From an uncultured Coriobacteriaceae bacterium (lineage in GTDB: Bacteria > Actinomycetota > Coriobacteriia > Coriobacteriales > Coriobacteriaceae): a stretch of DNA of 64,000 bases. The stretch covers positions 62,001-126,000 of the forward strand of contig CASEER010000001.1 in the NCBI GenBank assembly GCA_949287085.1, written 5' to 3'. The position numbers and the translations under genes are program-made. This document shows, piece by piece, positions 17,823 to 26,612 of the stretch (positions within the stretch are counted from its first letter, which is position 1; the number at the start of each line of letters is the position of its first letter). The notes beneath the pieces were generated by a model that was given only the letters and a program-made list of their open reading frames with translations, ran no database searches and was not told where the DNA came from.

Positions 17823-18563
17823 CTAGCGCCCGCGTCGGCGCACGTCCTCATCGAGCTCGCGACGCCAAGCGCCCGCCTCCAACGGCTCGCTGCACCGCAC
17901 CATGCGGGCTGCGCACGACGCCGCCCGATACATCACATTCGTGCCAACCTCATCGTGCACGTATCCGACGGCGCAGTCGCGGTCGATACCGAGCCGTTCC
18001 GCCTCGCGGGCAACGTCGATGTTCGCCCCGATGAAGATGAACTCCCAGCCCTTCTCCCTCTGCCGCTCGATCAGCCGCTTTACCTCGCGATACGAGTAGC
18101 GGCTGCTCGCATTCTCCATACCATCCGTCGTGATGACGAAAAGCACTTTGTCCGCCTCGTAGCCCGCAGGCTGCACGCGTTGCACGAGGTCGACATGGTC
18201 GATTGCCCCACCCACTGCGTCGAGCAGCGCCGTGCAGCCGCTGCAGCGGTACTCGCTCCGCGTGAGCGGCTCGACACTACGCACATCCACGCGGTCGTGG
18301 AGCACGCGCGTATGATCGTTGAATATGAGCGTGGATACGATGGCCTCGCCCGGCCCGTCGCGGTGCTCGGCAAGCATCGCATTGAAGCCTCCCACGGTGT
18401 CGTCTTCCAACCCTGACATCGAACCGCTCGCATCGAGGATGAATATCAGCTCGGTGCGCGCGGCGGGCTCATCATGCCTGGTGCGCTCGGTGCGCGCGGC
18501 AGGCTCGCTGCAAGCGTGCGAACGGGTGCGGTCGGCGTTATGATCGAGGTGTCGCTTATCCAT
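17823..18563 (-). CDS. VWA-domain protein
   Basis: A 246-residue protein consisting mostly of a von Willebrand factor A domain. The metal-ion-dependent adhesion site is complete: DASGS near residue 45, a Thr in GCTALLD and Asp in TTDGMEN. No signal peptide or membrane anchor, so it acts inside the cell, like the TerF/TerY-type VWA proteins of stress loci. The N-terminal 35 residues hold two near copies of EPAARTE, a short low-complexity repeat. Start ATG 18563 has GGAG six nt upstream. It lies between the macro-HTH and AIM24 genes on the same strand; a binding-platform role in a shared complex is inference. Confidence 0.83.
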   Translation of the reverse strand: MDKRHLDHNADRTRSHACSEPAARTERTRHDEPAARTELIFILDASGSMSGLEDDTVGGFNAMLAEHRDGPGEAIVSTLIFNDHTRVLHDRVDVRSVEPLTRSEYRCSGCTALLDAVGGAIDHVDLVQRVQPAGYEADKVLFVITTDGMENASSRYSYREVKRLIERQREKGWEFIFIGANIDVAREAERLGIDRDCAVGYVHDEVGTNVMYRAASCAARMVRCSEPLEAGAWRRELDEDVRRRGR

Positions 18564-18775
18564 GGTTGTCTCCTTACGGCATCGACTGTCCGACACCGTG
18601 AAGGGTACGCTGCGCCGAAGCGCCGGTGGTCAACCGGCAAGCGACATTTGGCGCAGGTGCCCGGAACGCGCCCGCGAAACGCCCGGCGCCGCCCGAACGC
18701 CCGGCCCGCCAAGTGCCCCGACGCCATCCGAGTGCGCCGGCGCCCACCAAGTGCCCCGACGCCGCCCGAACGCGG
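18564..18775. repeat. Gap with short direct repeats between VWA and macro genes
   Basis: AAGTGCCCCGACGCC occurs at 18711-18725 and again at 18749-18763, with flanking GCCCGAACGC-like segments repeated more loosely from about 18640. No gene or clear promoter is seen in this gap. Confidence 0.6.
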
Positions 18776-19912
18776 CTACACCGAACCGACAAGCGGCAGG
18801 TCGTAGGCGAACAGCACTTCGTTAAGCTGGAAGAGGTCGTAGATGCCGCGCTCTATGAAGAAGCGGACGATCACGTCGAACTTGCTGCTCTTCGACAGCG
18901 TGAACCCCGCGCGAGCAAGTAGGTCCTGCGTGGCACTCATATCGAGCTCAAGCGCGATAGCGAGCGCCACGACCGTCTGCTTGGACGGGCGGTACGATTC
19001 ATTTCCTCGTATCTTCGAGAAGAGCTGACGGCTGATGTTCGCACGATGGTACACCTCGGCGTCCGTCATGCCCCGGGCATCGATGAGAGCAAGCAGCGTC
19101 GTGGAGAACGGTGCGTCGAGCGTGGCGACCAGCTGGGCAATCTCCGCATCGAGCGTAGCGCCGGCACGCGACGGCGCGCCTGGCATCGCAGCGCCCGGCA
19201 TCCTAATGTTTGAAGCAACGAACGGCCTCGACGCCGCGATGGATGCATCGTCCTCTTGGAGGCATTCAGGCAGGGCGACGGGCTCGGCCATCTCCACAGA
19301 AAGCGGCGCGGAGGCATCCTCCGTCCACTGCAGCTCGCGTTCAAGCTCACCCATATCGCGCCGCATGAAGGAGCTCGAATCGACGTATTCGTCATCGATA
19401 TACTCTTGAACCTGCTCGACGAGCGCGTTGCCCATCTGGACGACCGCGCGCTCGAACACCACGAGCGTCAGCGCAACCTCGTCGTGATTCCTCAGGAATG
19501 CAGCGACTTCCTCGCGCGCGATAGCGAGCGCTCGCTCAACGGGGAATCCATAGATGCCCGCCGAAATAAGCGGGAACGCGACCGACCGGGCGCCGAGCTC
19601 CACGGCGCGCGCGAAGGCGCTGCGGTAGCAACGGTGCAGCAGCTCTTCCTCGTGGGCTCTCCCGCCACGCCAGATGGGCCCCACGGCATGCACGCACCAG
19701 CGCGCAGGCAAGTTGAACGCGGGCGTCGCCACGGCATCTCCCGTAGCGCACCCTCCGATAGCCTCGCATGCCGCGCGCATCTCGTCGAACCCCGCAGCCG
19801 AGAACAACGCCCCGCATACGCCACCGCCCGGCGCCAAGCGCACGTTTGCGGCATTCACCAGAACGTCTGCGTGCACGCGAGAGATGTCATCGCGAACAAT
19901 CGAAAACGGCAT
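18776..19912 (-). CDS. Macro-domain protein with C-terminal XRE-like HTH
   Basis: The N-terminal 175 residues are a macro domain, which binds or hydrolyses ADP-ribose derivatives: VNAANVRLAPGGGVCGALF, a GDAVATPAF segment and PLISAGIYGFP are the classic signatures. A linker rich in acidic residues and Ala leads to a C-terminal segment (from about 270) with an XRE-type helix-turn-helix (HRANISRQLFSKIRGN) and a helical tail. The combination suggests either a transcription regulator tuned by ADP-ribose or O-acetyl-ADP-ribose, or an ADP-ribosyl hydrolase recruited to DNA. Length 378; start ATG 19912 preceded by a G-run. BrnQ lies 56 nt upstream on the same strand. Confidence 0.86.
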   Translation of the reverse strand: MPFSIVRDDISRVHADVLVNAANVRLAPGGGVCGALFSAAGFDEMRAACEAIGGCATGDAVATPAFNLPARWCVHAVGPIWRGGRAHEEELLHRCYRSAFARAVELGARSVAFPLISAGIYGFPVERALAIAREEVAAFLRNHDEVALTLVVFERAVVQMGNALVEQVQEYIDDEYVDSSSFMRRDMGELERELQWTEDASAPLSVEMAEPVALPECLQEDDASIAASRPFVASNIRMPGAAMPGAPSRAGATLDAEIAQLVATLDAPFSTTLLALIDARGMTDAEVYHRANISRQLFSKIRGNESYRPSKQTVVALAIALELDMSATQDLLARAGFTLSKSSKFDVIVRFFIERGIYDLFQLNEVLFAYDLPLVGSV

Positions 19913-19968
19913 GATCGACCCCCCATCAACCTAACGCCGCGCGTACCCGCCGCCGTCGAGCAGCAACC

Positions 19969-21315
19969 CTACCGGCACGCGCCACGAGCGGAAACCTTGG
20001 CATGCAGCACGCCGATGCACGCTGCCGCAATCGCCGGAACGACCCAGCCGAGCCCCCAAGAGGCGAGCGGCAGAGCATCGATGGGCAGCCACGCGCCCGG
20101 AGCAACGGCATCGCGCACGCTCCCGAGCACGCCCACTACGGCAACGACTCCCACCACCCACGGCCACATCTGGGGCAGGCGGTCGCACACGGAATGGCAC
20201 ATGCCCATGATCACGAGCACGATCGCCACCGGGTACAGGGCGCTCAACAGCGGGACCGAGAACGCCAATATGGCATCGAGGCCCGCATTCGAGGCGATGC
20301 ACGAGAATAGAGCGAACGCAAGCGCCCATCCACGGTACGGAATACGCGACACCTCCTGCGAGAAGTAGGTACCGCAGCAACCGATGAGCCCGATGCAGAC
20401 GTTCAGGCATGCCAGCAGGAATATGGCAGCGACCACCGCCGTTCCCACCGTTCCGAAATGCAATGTCGCAGAAGCCGTGAGCACCGTGGCACCGTTCGTA
20501 GCGCTCGCGAGCGATTCACTCAACCGAACCCCCACCACGGCAAGACCGCCGTAGATGAGCATCATGAGCACGCCGGCGATGAGGCCCGCGCGGCAGACCT
20601 CGCGCGTTACGCCAGCGGGCTCGGTCACGCCCATGCCGCGGATGCTCGCCGCGATCACCAGACCAAAGGTGAGCGACGCGAGCAGGTCCATGGTCTGATA
20701 GCCCGTAAGAAAGCCCTGCACGGCTGGGTTTGCGTCGTACGGGGCACTGGCGGGCGCGAGCGGCTCGCCCTCGGAAAAGAGCGCAGAGCCCACGACCGCG
20801 ACGATGAGCACGATGAGCAGGGGGCCGGTGATCTTACCCAGAAGCCGCGTGATGCGTCCCGGGTGCATGGCGAGCGCATAGGCGAGAACGAAGAACGCAA
20901 CCGAGAACGCCAGGCGCATCAAGCCGGGGTCCACGGATACGGGAAGGAGCGGCAGAAGCATCTCATACGCCGTTGAAGAGGTGCGCGGTATGGCAAGGCA
21001 GGGACCGATGGCAAGGTAGACCACCGCGACGAAGGCGCGTGAGAACACCGGATGGACGCGGGCGGCGAGGTCGCGCACCGTGCCCGCGAGGGCGACGGCA
21101 ACGATGCCCAGCACAGGCAGGCCTACTCCCGCGACGAAAAATCCGATGAGCGCGGGCAGCGCATCTTGCCCCGCCTGCACGCCAAGAAGCGGCGGCAAGA
21201 TCAGGTTGCCCGCCCCGAAGAACATAGAGAAGAGCGCAACGCCCACCGAGACCATCTGGCGTGGCGCCAAGACCTCGCACGACGACGTCTGGTCGGGTTG
21301 ATTGGGTTGCTGCAT
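19969..21315 (-). CDS. brnQ: Branched-chain amino-acid:cation symporter, BrnQ (LIV-II) family
   Basis: Imports leucine, isoleucine and valine with Na+ or H+. The 448-residue protein has about 12 hydrophobic segments and the family N terminus (FSMFFGAGNLILPPLLGVQAG). Later hydrophobic segments include GLVIAASIRGMGV and a long C-terminal bundle. Start is uncertain: ATG 21315, TTG 21321 and ATG 21327 lie close together after GGGAAAGG; 21315 is used because it leaves the best spacing. The window also has an ABC importer (liv) and an exporter (azlCD) for the same amino acids. Confidence 0.9.
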   Translation of the reverse strand: MQQPNQPDQTSSCEVLAPRQMVSVGVALFSMFFGAGNLILPPLLGVQAGQDALPALIGFFVAGVGLPVLGIVAVALAGTVRDLAARVHPVFSRAFVAVVYLAIGPCLAIPRTSSTAYEMLLPLLPVSVDPGLMRLAFSVAFFVLAYALAMHPGRITRLLGKITGPLLIVLIVAVVGSALFSEGEPLAPASAPYDANPAVQGFLTGYQTMDLLASLTFGLVIAASIRGMGVTEPAGVTREVCRAGLIAGVLMMLIYGGLAVVGVRLSESLASATNGATVLTASATLHFGTVGTAVVAAIFLLACLNVCIGLIGCCGTYFSQEVSRIPYRGWALAFALFSCIASNAGLDAILAFSVPLLSALYPVAIVLVIMGMCHSVCDRLPQMWPWVVGVVAVVGVLGSVRDAVAPGAWLPIDALPLASWGLGWVVPAIAAACIGVLHAKVSARGACR

Positions 21316-21594
21316 CGCCAAGCCCATCCTTTCCCGGACGCATCTTTTGCATGAGGCTCGGTCGCCGCATGCCGCAGCGTCCCCGCGTGCCTGCATTGAG
21401 CACCTGTCATACTAGCATGCTGGGGCCCTCGGCCGAAACAGCGTAGGGCGGCCCTGCCGCCACAGGCCCAGGCGCGCCCCTCGCCGCCAGACCTCATCGA
21501 TCGGATGACGCCTCCACCATGGCACGGCACCGCCTTCTCATCACCTGGCCCGCACTTCCTCCTCACCGCGCAGCGGCACCCAGCGGCAGCTCCA

Positions 21595-21819
21595 TCACTC
21601 GGCGAGCGTCTCCGCCACGGAACGGCGCAGCTTCTTCTTCGAGCCCGCCGACACGATGCCGCCCCTCACCCGCACGTACACGCGGCCCTTAAGTTCAGGG
21701 TGCTTCTTTCTGCACGCCCCGAAGCAGCCGCAGCGGGCATCTTCCTTACCCACGGCGCCTTTAAGGTCTTTGGCCTTGATACCAGAGCATTTCTTGCATA
21801 GGCGAACCTGAGCTGCCAC
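21595..21819 (-). CDS. Small Cys-rich protein, possible 2Fe-2S thioredoxin-like ferredoxin
   Basis: A 74-residue basic protein with CKKC near the N terminus and CGCFGAC at about residues 30-36, followed by KKHPELKGRVYVRVRGG. The cysteine spacing resembles thioredoxin-like 2Fe-2S ferredoxins or a zinc site. Function unknown. The GTG start at 21819 has GGGAGG five nt upstream, which supports it as a real gene despite its size. It is a single gene with 104 nt to cutC downstream. Confidence 0.72.
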   Translation of the reverse strand: MAAQVRLCKKCSGIKAKDLKGAVGKEDARCGCFGACRKKHPELKGRVYVRVRGGIVSAGSKKKLRRSVAETLAE

Positions 21820-21923
21820 GGAACCTCCCTCGGCGTCGTCGGCGCATCTGCGCCCTCATAAATGATGCAACGATTGTGCCATATAAGATAGCCAAGGGCA
21901 ACTTTCTCCGTGGAGAAGGGCTG

Positions 21924-22643
21924 CTACGCGAGACGCACGATCTTGGTCCCATGGACCTCGTTCACGCCGAGCTCGCCAGCAATGCGCGTAGCGTTCTCAT
22001 AGGTGATGCCGGCACCGGGAAGAATGGTCAGGCGCCCGTTTGCGTATGCGATGAGTTCCCGCAACCTAGGCAGGTTGCCATCGATGGGAGTGCCTGCGGG
22101 ACCGCCATGCGTGAGGATGCGCGTCACGCCCATCTTTACGAGCACGTCGATGGCCTCGAACTGGTCCTCGGGAGCGAGTTCATCGAACGCCATATGAAAC
22201 GTGATATCGATGCGCTGGTCCTCGCGACCAAACTCACGCGGAACACCGCTCCAGTCGCGCTGGTCCTGCATCCAGCGAACGCGGGCAACGAGCGCCTCAA
22301 TAGCGGAAAGATCGAGCCAGAAACCGTGCTCCCGACGCTCAAGGCAGCCGAAAACGATGCCGTCGGTGCCCAGCCGGCAAGCCGTCTCGATATCCGATTG
22401 CATCATCTGAAGCTCAGCGGGCCCGTACACGAAGTCTCCCCCGCGGGGGCGGATCATCGTCATCACGCGGGCCCCGTGCTCGTGGGCGTATACCGTGGCC
22501 GCGCCAATCACTCCCGCCGAAGGCGTTGTGCCGCCAACCGCCAGGTTGTCACATAGCTCAATACGGTCAGCACCAGCGTCAATAGCAGCAGGAACATCGG
22601 TAAAGTTCTCGGCGCAGAACTCCCGGAGAAAACTGGCAGACAT
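21924..22643 (-). CDS. cutC: CutC family protein
   Basis: A TIM-barrel cytoplasmic protein of 239 residues. Family signatures are the N-terminal ENFTDVPAAIDAGADRIELCDNLAVGGTTPSAG region, MIRPRGGDF and the C-terminal ILPGAGITYENA. It was named for copper homeostasis, but direct copper handling is doubtful in many bacteria, so only the family is certain. The ATG at 22643 follows AAAGGAG. No copper genes lie nearby. Confidence 0.93.
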   Translation of the reverse strand: MSASFLREFCAENFTDVPAAIDAGADRIELCDNLAVGGTTPSAGVIGAATVYAHEHGARVMTMIRPRGGDFVYGPAELQMMQSDIETACRLGTDGIVFGCLERREHGFWLDLSAIEALVARVRWMQDQRDWSGVPREFGREDQRIDITFHMAFDELAPEDQFEAIDVLVKMGVTRILTHGGPAGTPIDGNLPRLRELIAYANGRLTILPGAGITYENATRIAGELGVNEVHGTKIVRLA

Positions 22644-22865
22644 AGAGGGGCTCCTTTACTCACCAACAGAACGCCACACAGCGTACCACGGAAGGCCAGA
22701 GCCGCGGAGAACTCGCCATCGCAGCAGGCTTGGCGCAAGATTGCAGTTAGCGGGCACTCTCTTGAAGGAGCTTTCTGTATATGAAGGATGTCGGCGGGAA
22801 AAGCCGCAGCTCGGCGATATCGTTCCTGCGACACCCTCACGCTCTGCACCCCCGGAATAACCAAA

Positions 22866-22957
22866 GGAAGCCCGGCATCGTTCTTCTGAGCGATTCCGCA
22901 GCAGCTTGGCTCTGCCAAGCTGCGAGGACCAGCGAAGAAGAACGATGCCGGGCTTCC
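22866..22957. terminator. Large nested inverted repeat downstream of the liv operon
   Basis: Perfect 22-bp outer arms at 22866-22887 and 22936-22957 enclose a second perfect 9-bp hairpin at 22901-22909 / 22915-22923. It lies in the 335-nt gap between cutC and livF, which holds no gene. On the minus strand it follows the livF stop and could end liv transcription, though the T-run is weak. The size (92 nt) is well above a normal intrinsic terminator. Confidence 0.65.
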
Positions 22958-22978
22958 GTCAGGATATGCGCCGCTTGC

Positions 22979-23680
<702 letters not shown>

Positions 23681-24556
23681 TTACGCCTCCGCCTCCTTCT
23701 GCTTTCCCAGGTACGCCTCGATCACGGCGTCGTTGTTCTGGATCTCCTCGGGCGTGCCCTTGGCAATGACCTTGCCAAAGTTGAGCACGCAGAGGCCCTC
23801 GCAGATATTCATGACGAGGTTCATATCGTGCTCGATGAGCATGATGGCGATCTGGAAGGTATCGCGAATCTTGACGATGTTCTCCATGAGGTCCGCCGTC
23901 TCAGACGGGTTCATGCCCGCCGCGGGCTCGTCGAGCAGCAGCAGCTTGGGATTCGTGGCAAGCGCGCGCACAATCTCCAGGCGGCGCTGGGCACCGTAGG
24001 GCAGCGAGCCGGCCTCGTGGGTGGCGAGCCCCGTCATGTCGAAGATGTCGAGCAGCTCGAGCGCACGCTCGTGATAGTACGCCTCGCTCTTCCAGTGATG
24101 CGGCAGGCGCAGGATGCTCGTGGCCATACCGCAGTGATGCTGGTTGTGCAGGCCCACGGCGACGTTCTCCTCCACCGTAAGCGTGTTGAACAGGCGGATG
24201 TTCTGGAACGTGCGCGCCACGCCCAGACGGTTCACGCGCGCCGGATCGAGTCCGGCGGTGTCGTGGCCATCGACCATGATGGTGCCGCGCGTGGGTTGGT
24301 ACACCTTGGTGAGCAGGTTGAAAACCGTGGTCTTGCCGGCGCCGTTGGGGCCAATGAGGCCGCAGATCTCGGTACGGCCGACGGTGATGTTGAAGTCGTC
24401 GACCGCCTTGAGGCCGCCGAAGTCGATACCCAGGTGCAGGCACTCAAGCGCCGGGGATTTACCCAGGTCGCGCTCGGGCATGATCGACACGCTCGGCACC
24501 GGCACCATCTTGGTGGTCTCACGGCGCTGCTTGCCAAAATCGGTGAGCTTACTCAT
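23681..24556 (-). CDS. livG: Branched-chain amino-acid ABC transporter ATPase LivG
   Basis: Second ATPase of the importer. The 291-residue protein has Walker A GPNGAGKT, Walker B LLLLDEPAAGMNPSE and the LivG-specific C-terminal segment MLIEHDMNLVMNICE. About 40 residues precede the ABC core, a mild N-terminal extension. The ATG at 24556 is chosen because AAGGGGG precedes it; it overlaps the livM stop by 8 nt. Confidence 0.95.
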   Translation of the reverse strand: MSKLTDFGKQRRETTKMVPVPSVSIMPERDLGKSPALECLHLGIDFGGLKAVDDFNITVGRTEICGLIGPNGAGKTTVFNLLTKVYQPTRGTIMVDGHDTAGLDPARVNRLGVARTFQNIRLFNTLTVEENVAVGLHNQHHCGMATSILRLPHHWKSEAYYHERALELLDIFDMTGLATHEAGSLPYGAQRRLEIVRALATNPKLLLLDEPAAGMNPSETADLMENIVKIRDTFQIAIMLIEHDMNLVMNICEGLCVLNFGKVIAKGTPEEIQNNDAVIEAYLGKQKEAEA

Positions 24557-25640
24557 CGGCCTCGCCCCCTTCCGCAGCAGGCTTGGGCGCCGCCTTATGG
24601 AACCGCTCGCGGAGCGCATCTGCCGCGCGCTGGTAGATTTTCGTATGCGGCACGACCATCACGAGAATGAGCACGATAGCGTAGAGCAGCATGCGGTAGT
24701 TGTTGATGGGACGCAGCACCTCGGGCAAAACCGTGAGGAACGCGGCCGAGATGATCGAGCCGGAGATGTTGCCCATGCCGCCGAGCACCACGTACACGAG
24801 GATGAGGATCGACTGGTTGAAGTCAAACTGCGACGGCACAATGGTGGAGTAGTTCATGGCATAGAGTACGCCCGCAGCGCCGGCAAGTGCCGAGGCAACG
24901 GTGAAGGCCATGAGGCGGTACTTCGTGGTGTTGATGCCCACGCTCTCGGCAGCAATGCGGTTGTCGCGCACGGCCATGATGGCGCGGCCGTCGCGGCTGT
25001 GCATGAGGTTCAGCACGACTGCCACCGTGATAAGCACCAGCACGATGCCAATGACAAACGTCGAAACCTTGTCGATACCCACGGCGCCCTTGGGGCCGTT
25101 GATGAGAATCGTGCCCTGGCTCATACCAAGCGAAGCTGAATCGGTGAGCGAGAAATGCAGGCCCGAATCATCAACGCCCACATAGAGGATGTTGAGCAGG
25201 TTCTTGATGATCTCGCCAAAGGCAAGCGTCACGATAGCGAGGTAGTCGCCGCGCAGGCGCATGACTGGGATGCCAACCAAAAAGCCGATGATACCCGCAG
25301 CGGCGGCACCCACAACAGCGGAGCCGGCAAACAGCAGCAGCTCGTTTTCGACACCCATATGCGCCAGGCAGCCAGCTGCGACAACGCCGGTGAATGCGCC
25401 GACGCTCATGAAGCCCGCATGGCCCAGCGACAGCTCGCCCGACACGCCGACCACAAGGTTGAGCGACACAGCGAGCGAAACATACGCGCAGATCGGCACG
25501 AGCTGTCCCGTAAGCGAATTGGAGATAAGCCCCAAACCGTCGAGCACCGTCACCACGAGGAACGCGCCGATGACGATGGCATAGGTGATGATCGTCGACC
25601 GCGTTTGCGGCTTGAGCATGTTAATACCCACGTTTCTCAC
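24549..25640 (-). CDS. livM: Branched-chain amino-acid ABC transporter permease LivM
   Basis: Membrane channel subunit, 363 residues with nine or ten hydrophobic segments and the LivM signature GELSLGHAGFMSVGAF. Further conserved motifs are MRLRGDYLAIVTLAFGEI and RDNRIAAESVGINTTKYRL (the cytoplasmic coupling region). The GTG at 25640 lies immediately after the livH stop with AAGGTG upstream; an ATG at 25619 is an alternative. Confidence 0.94.
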   Translation of the reverse strand: MRNVGINMLKPQTRSTIITYAIVIGAFLVVTVLDGLGLISNSLTGQLVPICAYVSLAVSLNLVVGVSGELSLGHAGFMSVGAFTGVVAAGCLAHMGVENELLLFAGSAVVGAAAAGIIGFLVGIPVMRLRGDYLAIVTLAFGEIIKNLLNILYVGVDDSGLHFSLTDSASLGMSQGTILINGPKGAVGIDKVSTFVIGIVLVLITVAVVLNLMHSRDGRAIMAVRDNRIAAESVGINTTKYRLMAFTVASALAGAAGVLYAMNYSTIVPSQFDFNQSILILVYVVLGGMGNISGSIISAAFLTVLPEVLRPINNYRMLLYAIVLILVMVVPHTKIYQRAADALRERFHKAAPKPAAEGGEADE

Positions 25641-26522
25641 CTACACCTTCTCGTTAACCGGCTTGCCCAGCAGGCCAGCAGGACGGATGAGCAGAATCAC
25701 GACGAGGACGCCAAACACCACGGCGTCGGCAAGCTGCGTCGAAATGTAGGCGCGGGCAAAAATCTCGATGATGCCCAGGAGCACACCGCCAAGCGCCGCG
25801 CCAGGGATGGAGCCGATGCCACCGAGCACTGCTGCCGTGAAGGCCTTGATGCCGGGCATGGAACCGGTGGTAGGCATGAGCGTGGGGTACGCCAGGCACA
25901 TGAGCACGCCGGCGATTGCCGCGAGACCAGAGCCGATCGCGAACACCATCGAAATCGTTGAGTTCACGTTGATGCCCATAAGCTGTGCCGCATCGCGGTC
26001 CTCAGAGCAAGCGCGCATGGCCTTGCCCATCTTGGTCTTGCCGGTGAACATGGTGAGCGCCACCATGATGACCACGCACGCGAAGATGGTGAGCACGGCC
26101 GTTGCGCTGATCGTAAGCTTGCCATCGAAGAGGTTGAGCGCCGGCAGGCTGATGATCGACGAGAAGCTCTTGGGGTCGGAGCCCATGATGATGAGCGCCG
26201 CGTTCTGCAAGAAGTAGCTCACGCCGATCGCGGTGATGAGGACGTTGAGCGACGGCGCGTTGCGCAGGGGCTTATAGGCGAGCCGCTCTACCACAATACC
26301 AAGCAACGTGCACCCAACAACCGAGAGCGCGACACCGGCCAAAGCAGGAAGCCCCAGATAACTGACGGAACAGAAGCAGATATACGCGCCCACCATGATA
26401 ACGTCGCCGTGTGCGAAGTTGAGCATCTTGGCGATACCGTACACCATGGTATAGCCAAGCGCGATGATGGCGTAAACGCTGCCCAAGCTCATGCCGTTGA
26501 TGAGATTGGTAAGTACTTCCAT
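25641..26522 (-). CDS. livH: Branched-chain amino-acid ABC transporter permease LivH
   Basis: Partner channel subunit, 293 residues, with the N-terminal family motif SLGSVYAIIALGYTMVYGI followed by MLNFAHGDVIMVGAY, and the coupling motif RACSEDRDAAQLMGINVN. The ATG at 26522 is preceded by GAGGAGGGG, which excludes the 24 extra residues of the longer frame. A hairpin sits between livJ and this gene. Confidence 0.95.
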   Translation of the reverse strand: MEVLTNLINGMSLGSVYAIIALGYTMVYGIAKMLNFAHGDVIMVGAYICFCSVSYLGLPALAGVALSVVGCTLLGIVVERLAYKPLRNAPSLNVLITAIGVSYFLQNAALIIMGSDPKSFSSIISLPALNLFDGKLTISATAVLTIFACVVIMVALTMFTGKTKMGKAMRACSEDRDAAQLMGINVNSTISMVFAIGSGLAAIAGVLMCLAYPTLMPTTGSMPGIKAFTAAVLGGIGSIPGAALGGVLLGIIEIFARAYISTQLADAVVFGVLVVILLIRPAGLLGKPVNEKV

Positions 26523-26544
26523 GTCCCCTCCTCTCAATGTGAAA

Positions 26545-26578
26545 AGCGGAGACCACCATGTGCGCGGTGATCTCCGCT
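26545..26578. promoter_or_regulatory. Hairpin between livJ and livH
   Basis: Arms 26545-26557 (AGCGGAGACCACC) and 26566-26578 pair with one mismatch around an 8-nt loop. On the minus strand it lies after livJ and before livH with a short T-rich tail. Such a hairpin would let the binding protein be made in excess over the membrane and ATPase subunits, by partial termination or by protecting the livJ mRNA end. Confidence 0.6.
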
Positions 26579-26612
26579 CAAACCGTTGGTACACCCAAAC
26601 GGACGCGGTATC

